A stretch of 64,000 nucleotides of DNA, taken from Brachypodium distachyon (taxonomy: Eukaryota; Streptophyta; Magnoliopsida; Poales; Poaceae). Numbering within the stretch: position 1 is the stretch's first letter; each line of letters opens with the position of its first letter. The position numbers and the translations under genes were made by a program. This document shows, in pieces, positions 58,929-64,000 of the stretch. Below the pieces are notes generated by a model that was given only the letters and a program-made list of their open reading frames with translations, was not told the origin of the DNA and made no database searches. The DNA is taken from contig NC_016133.3 in the NCBI RefSeq assembly GCF_000005505.3, positions 31,365,008 through 31,429,007 of the forward strand, in the 5' to 3' direction.

Positions 58929-59488
58929 GTTTTCCACAGTGGTAAACCAAACTGTCTGATCGGAGATCCCGTGAATTAGAATTGGGAGACAAGTTGTTGG
59001 TTAATTGAGAGGAAAGTATCCCTACTTTAATAAACACCACTCCGTGAAGATGCAATACTTTCCTATTCTGCACGGCAGGTTGATTTTTATCTTAATGTGT
59101 TCTAAGTGGCTTATCTTAAGCAGAGATGTTGTCATGTAGAACACCTTTTGAAGAACACACCTATATGAGTCTGATTGTTAAACGTCGCAATCTATGAGAG
59201 TTGGGTGCTCTCTAATAAACTCATGAAAGGCCATGAAGTATGACGCATAAACTCCACCCACGGGGAAGTCCCACAGCAGCCTAGTATCGGTCAAGGCTTT
59301 GTGTGAAGTTAGAATGCAGCAAACTTGCAGTTCAACACATAGTCCATTGTACAAGTTGCAAGTTAGTGTAGCATAGAGTTCTAGGTGGAAGTTCAACTTA
59401 ACAGTCTCCACTAGCACCGGTATATAAACAATGTTTTGGAACCAAAGGCAAATTTTTCATGTGCCTCTGGGATCTGGTGGGGGATTCT
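58929..59488. other. copia 3' non-coding region
   Basis: AT-rich untranslated segment; a purine-rich GGTGGGGGATTC precedes the 3' LTR. Confidence 0.6.
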
Positions 59489-60385
59489 TGGAATTTTGCC
59501 TAATATTGGCCCAGCCCATTTAATTTAATCAACAATTCCTGAAATCCTAGAGGCCCATGTGGCCCATTCATGCATGGCTTGAGGTGGGACAAATGTTTAG
59601 TCCCACATTGCTAGTTGAAGGGGAGTTTCACCACTTTATAAGGGGAGCTCTTCCACCACTTGGTAAAAGGATGAGAAGGAGAAGGAGAGAGTCCCACACG
59701 CGCGCTCCTCCTCCTCGCCACGCCACGCGACGCGACGCGACGCGACGCGCGGGTTGCGGGAATCTCGCCGAGTCGAGTTCTTTTTGCCACGCATGACTGA
59801 ACAGGTGCACAGAAGCTGAAACGAACTGAGTGGCTGTTCGGCTATGGCCGGCGCCGGTCGCTCCTCTCCTCAGACACACTTGACACAACCACTTCGCCTT
59901 CACTTCCAGAGCACTGCGCTGCCTCAGATCTTCCCCGTCCCGTCTTGCGGCGTGCACCGCGAGCCGGGACAGTAGGCCTCCGGAACCCCGCCTCTTCGAG
60001 TCCTGTACGGGAGAAGGGCGATAAGGTTTTTGGGGAGCGCTATCGGCGCGACTACTGGCTTCATCACGGACGCCGACGACCGCTTCCCCAACGACGACTT
60101 CTTCCCTGAAGTCGAGAACCTCTTCCTCGACGACATGGCTGACCCCACGCCAACGCCAATGCGAACGCGAACGCCAACGTCAACGCTGCTGCACTACTGT
60201 ATTCTATCTTCCTATCCTTTATTCAGTTTGTTCAGATCATGTCTCGGTTCATATGTTCTGCAGTTACTTGTGATGCTTGATTGAGTGTTTATCCGCTAAA
60301 CTGCATGATTAGTTTATTTCTATTCATGCTTTATCTACTGTTTATTTTGGTTACTGCACTTGGTAAATTGATCATATTCTCAACA
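59489..60385 (+). repeat. 3' LTR of the copia element
   Basis: Differs from the 5' LTR by an expanded ACGCG run at 59715-59745 and by loss of about 70 bases near 59830. Confidence 0.9.
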
Positions 60386-60392
60386 ACCCCTC

Positions 60393-61204
60393 CTTGCCTG
60401 TATGTAATAGTGTTTCGACTTGAAATTTTACACATATAGTTCTATAAAATATCACTTCTCTAGCATATATTTGTTTTTGAGAATTTTGAACTGTTTACAA
60501 TAAAGTTTTGCACCGTAAAAGTAATTTTCATCGCTGCCAATTATTAGAGCGCACCGTCTACAGGAGTATTGTCTGTCCGACGTGTAGACCCAGGAGGAGT
60601 CCGGCTCTGGCGAGAAGAATGCTCGTGGAAGCTGAATGTTCCGCTTGGCTTCTGGATCCCGGCCTCCCGGGTGACAGCCGGTAAGGCACGATGATCTCGC
60701 GCTGTGCGATCCGAGCGTGGAAAACAAAGACCTCAAAAACTCTAGTGTGATTTTGTTTCGTGTGAGAGGATTTCGTGCTTGGTTTGCACTTTGCACCAGG
60801 CTTCTCCTAATCCTTAAAAAACCTCGGGTCGTGAGATATTTCCTCTGATACATAAAAAATGTCATCTGTTTAGTACAAAATTTATACTAAATTAGTACAA
60901 AATGAACGATATTTTTTTTGAACCGGAAGGAATATGTTTGAAGAGTTGAGCGCCACCCGGCACCCGGAGATAGCTCGCCACCCACTCACCGGTCCGTTAT
61001 GTAGGATCTGTGTGGATCCCTCCAACTGCCTGAACATACACACGCGCGTCGCCGTCGTTTCATCCTGTGTTCACTGCACATCTCTGCGACAACTGATCAT
61101 TCTCTACACGACGGCGACGGGGCACTCGGTCACCTCTGGCATGGGTCTCGCGTGCTAGAGCTGCGTAATTAATTCCGTTTGATACACACCAGACGAGACG
61201 ACCA
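60393..61204. other. intergenic, no gene seen
   Basis: AT-rich with a moderately GC-rich island at 60560-60720; no coding support. Confidence 0.5.
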
Positions 61205-61312
61205 GGTCGTCTCACATTCATCAAAACGTTTGATACGTTAGGTCGTCTCACATTCATCAAAACGTTTGATACGTTAGGTCGTCTCACATTCATCAAAACG
61301 TTTGATACGTTA
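61205..61312. repeat. three perfect 36-base tandem repeats in a kiwellin promoter
   Basis: Units at 61205-61240, 61241-61276 and 61277-61312 are identical, each starting GGTCGTCTCACATTC and ending GATACGTTA. They end about 100 bases upstream of the TATA box of the 61529 pseudogene. Confidence 0.95.
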
Positions 61313-61414
61313 CGGACTACCTTCACCTGAACTTATATCAATGAATTGCCGTGTAAAACAACCAATAAGTAAGTGTTCATACCTAAATTAGCAGGAGTGC
61401 AATCAAGGAGGTGA

Positions 61415-61423
61415 CTATATAAG
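61415..61423 (+). promoter_or_regulatory. TATA box of the 61529 kiwellin pseudogene
   Basis: CTATATAAG about 106 bases before the ATG; the promoter is still intact. Confidence 0.7.
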
Positions 61424-61528
61424 CTCCACACCCCAGCTCTCTAACCACAAGCAACCGAGGCTGGAAACAAACCAGTGTAGCAGCAATCAGGCAAAGAGGG
61501 TTACAGTTCAAGAGCATATAGTAAGAAG

Positions 61529-62099
61529 ATGTCAACTGCCAGAGCTCTAGCCACCATGGCGCTCTTCCTCCTGGTGGCACTCCCCACCTCTCACGCTGTG
61601 TCATCCCTCCGCTCAGGCCTCGGTGCCTGCCGTGCCAGCGGCTTCCTCCCAGGAAAGTCCGGCAATTGTGAGAAGAGCAATGATCCGGACTGATGTGAGG
61701 ACGGAAAGAAATATCCATAGTATCATTGCTCGCCGCCGGTCAACCGCCGCCACAAAGGCCGTCCTGACACTTAACAGCTTCGAGAAGGGCAAAGGTGGTG
61801 GCGGTCCGTCGGAGTGTGACAAGGCTTACCATAGCAACAAGGAGATGGTCGTGGCGCTCTCGACAGGCTGGTTCGAAAACATGGGTCGTTGTGGCCACCG
61901 TATCAAGATCACTGCCAACGACAAATCCGTATATGCCAAGGTGGTGGACGAGTGTGACTCCGTCTACGGCTGCGATGTTGAGCACAACTACGAACCACCC
62001 TGTGACAACAACATAGTTGATGCCTCGCCAGCGGTGTGGAATGCCTTAGGGCTCGACCAAAACATCGGTATGGAAGGCATCACATGGTCCGACGAGTAA
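61529..62099 (+). pseudogene. full-length kiwellin, inactivated
   Basis: ATG at 61529; signal peptide ([17 protein letters not shown]) and N-terminal Cys module ([15 protein letters not shown]). The frame then has TGA at 61691 (in place of the first Cys of the CC pair), TAG at 61718 and an extra A at 61742-61743. The barwin-like domain is intact in the shifted frame: [78 protein letters not shown] at 62097. It is the same type as the 51679 gene. Three lesions, all in the N-terminal third, make it a pseudogene unless a later start or RNA processing rescues the domain, which I consider unlikely. Confidence 0.9.
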
Positions 62100-62708
62100 G
62101 CACCGGTTGATCCCTGTGATCTATGACTTGTCGATCCAGCGTCATGTACATGCTTTCATTGTTTATAGACATGCTTTCATTGTACACAGTAGCTCACCTA
62201 TATGGAATTTCAGGCTCTGTATATGATCCTTGTTGATGTTACAAAATAGGTAAACAGTGCAACCTGTGAGAAGTCCCGTGTGGGCATCATCAAGCGCATT
62301 AGTGAGCACTGTAGTGCAGAAAGGGATTGAGCAATGGAGCTTGACAGAGTTACAGAGTAGAGCATCACAAACATAATATTCATATTTGCAGACTGTTTTC
62401 AAGTGGTGTTCACAGAGCAGATACCAAAGCTAGTTAAATTTCATAGAAAATCATGTGTCTAGCACATATCTACATTACAGCATGCCAGCAAATGAGTAAG
62501 CAGGGCCCGGTCCTCCATGATGTGAATTCAACTGCCACAACCATTAAGTAAGCAGTCAAATGGAACAGCTAGATCAAAGATGCATGGAGAATTTTTGCAC
62601 TTGTTGCTGATTGACATTTGAGTAGCGCAATCCAGAGGGTTCCGTGATCATTAGGTTCTTAGGCTTTGCACAGACTTCTGATCTGGTATTTGCACCGACC
62701 ATATCATC
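62100..62708. other. intergenic between the kiwellin pseudogene and the CDT1-like gene
   Basis: 3' flanks of two convergent genes; no further feature. Confidence 0.55.
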
Positions 62709-63247
62709 TCAAATGACTTCCACTAGTCTTTCACGAAACGACTTCTGATCTGGTATTTGTTTAATGCTGTGCATGGGTCAAAAACCTTTGTCAATACTTA
62801 ATAACTTCATAACACTATTTATAGAAGATTGCCTAACATGAAAGGTTTTTAAAATAAAAAAAATGCATAGTGAACTTGCCTGTACAGAATTTCTTCACCA
62901 CGTAGCTTCTTAGATATCCAATCAGGAGACAGATCCTCTAAAATATGCAAATGTTCTTCTATCTCTCCTGTCAAGGCATAAGCGAAATATGAGTAAGAGA
63001 AAAGGACAATCAGTACAGAGAAATATTAAGTACAGAAAGGTTGGAACTGTTAGATCAACACCATACCTGTCCCTTCTATCTCCAAGTTATTAGCAAGAAT
63101 ATTGTGAAAGAGTTCTTGCTTAGTGATTAGCGAACTCTTGGTAGATCCAGAGATACCGCAGACTATGTCGAACGTGACACGTAAAGAGTCTAGCTTTTCC
63201 TGGGAATTCGTCGAGGGTACTTGATTGGTTTTTTCTCTATCATTTTC
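62709..63247 (-). CDS. CDT1: CDT1-like replication-licensing protein, three 3' exons
   Basis: CDT1 loads the MCM helicase at origins. Exons on the minus strand: 63067-63247 (ends phase 1), 62880-62967 and 62709-62766 (TGA at 62709-62711). The joined product reads DSLRVTFDIVCGISGSTKSS, LITKQELFHNILANNLEIEG, EIEEHLHILEDLSPDWISKK, then ...KSFRERLVEVI. The TKQEL, EIEEHL and PDWIS landmarks fit the C-terminal winged-helix (MCM-binding) domain of plant CDT1. The first intron here is GT-AG. The last intron seems to use a GC donor (TACAG|GCAAGT), although a GT four bases further upstream would also keep the frame and drop two residues. Upstream exons lie beyond 63247; I could not place any more before 64000. 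Confidence 0.72.
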
Positions 63248-64000
63248 CTGCAAGTAACAAGTTTTCTTGGTCAGAAAAAAAGAAGCAGACAGAAGACAGG
63301 TGACTTATGATTTCTTCCAAACTCTATTGCAATAGAAAAGGTGTTCAAGTTGCCTAACTATGGTAAAATATACGAAATGGAGACAACAAACAAAAATCTA
63401 GGTGAGTATGTGCTTTCTTATACAGTTACATTGCATTTTATCCCTGCAACAAAACCAAGTATTTCTCCTACTAAACCATCGGCATTCCTAGCTTTTATGA
63501 CAACAAAGATGATTAGCATATTAGTGCCAGTTACCAGTACACTGATGCTGACTAATTCATAAGACAAACAATTCTGCGTTTTGGCAATACTTGGAAACAA
63601 ATATATGAATACTGCAGAATTGCTAGCATGCCTCAGCTTTTATGATAACACAAGATGATTAGCATTTTACTGCCAGTTACCAGTACACTGATGCTGACTA
63701 ATTCATAAGACCAATGATTCTGCTTTTTGGCATTAGTTCAGCAAAAAAGATATGAATAGTGCAGAATTGTTTAGTGCACTCCCAAATATCTTCGTCGCTG
63801 AACAAGTCCAATCTGCTCCCCCTACCTAGATTGTTGATCTAGAAGACTTGACACCAGTTACACTAATACCATGTTAATGAGACCAAAATGACATGCATAA
63901 CATTGCACAGTAAAGTTTTTACAGGAATGAGAACCCAGAAAAATATATTTGCTACTAGTTATACAATTGTCAATGGCATTTAACAAATTCATCTCCCAGT
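63248..64000. repeat. tandem duplication in the upstream intron of the CDT1-like gene
   Basis: 63486-63629 and 63630-63776 are imperfect direct copies (CTTTTATGA, AAGATGATTAGCAT, GCCAGTTACCAGTACACTGA, GACTAATTCATAAGAC, GCAGAATTG). The rest is intron-like AT-rich DNA without a placed exon. Confidence 0.8.

Larger units (their letters stand above)
54041..60385 (+). mobile_element. Ty1/copia retrotransposon, degenerate
   Basis: LTRs 54041-54959 (919 bases) and 59489-60385 (897 bases), both TGGAA(A/T)TTTGCC...TTCTCAACA. The flanks share ACCCCTC (54033-54039 and 60386-60392), offset by one base at the left. Gene order is gag, protease, integrase, RT, RNase H, diagnostic of copia. TATA boxes (CTTTATAAGGG) lie at about 54187 and 59636. 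There are many stops and frameshifts. Confidence 0.93.

Noticed and set aside
61205..61312. CRISPR-like array
   Set aside because: The 36-base units abut directly without spacers, and the genome is a plant; it is a simple tandem repeat.
63780..63860. Possible further upstream exon of the CDT1-like gene on the minus strand
   Set aside because: Acceptor-like and acidic coding-like strings are present, but I could not fix both borders or a match to the family, so it is not annotated.

Overview
The window is nuclear DNA of a grass (Poaceae; I cannot name the species). The evidence is plant-type introns, GC-rich intron-less secreted-protein genes, many Stowaway-type MITEs and Tat-type Ty3/gypsy retrotransposons. 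About half the window, and most of 24-61 kb, is transposon DNA.

Layout. 1-3.7 kb: eight 5' exons of DNA ligase 1 (LIG1, minus strand, running off the left edge). 5.3-21.8 kb: a cluster of kiwellin/ripening-related secreted-protein genes. It has genes at 8365 (-), 12438 (+), 14492 (-) and 20809 (-) and a broken copy at 5644 (+). Three of the five sit in copies of one segmental duplication (two direct, one inverted). MITEs, a miniature LTR element (TRIM), a MULE-type element with a 9-bp target duplication and a CACTA-like fragment lie between them. 24.05-50.82 kb: a Tat-type gypsy element with 5-bp target duplications (TCTAC), split by a second Tat-type element at 33.27-46.87 kb with its own duplications (CAAGC). 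Both carry gag-pol on the plus strand and a long antisense ORF between pol and the 3' LTR. In the outer element the antisense ORF contains at least one phase-matched intron. 51.7-52.3 kb: a full-length kiwellin gene (-). 54.04-60.39 kb: a degenerate Ty1/copia element. 61.5-62.1 kb: a kiwellin pseudogene (+). 62.7-63.25 kb and beyond: the last three exons I can see of a CDT1-like replication-licensing gene (-).

How the parts relate. LIG1 and the CDT1-like gene are single housekeeping genes at the two edges. Between them a defence-type secreted family has expanded by local duplication and partly decayed. Members fall into two types: full-length kiwellins with an N-terminal Cys-rich segment (51679, 61529), and shortened forms in which that segment is absent or replaced by a low-complexity His/Gly/Pro-rich linker (8365, 12438, 14492, 20809, 5644). 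Kiwellins are apoplastic proteins; a maize member is known to bind and inhibit a fungal chorismate mutase effector. All coordinates and motif calls come from reading the sequence; no database search was run.
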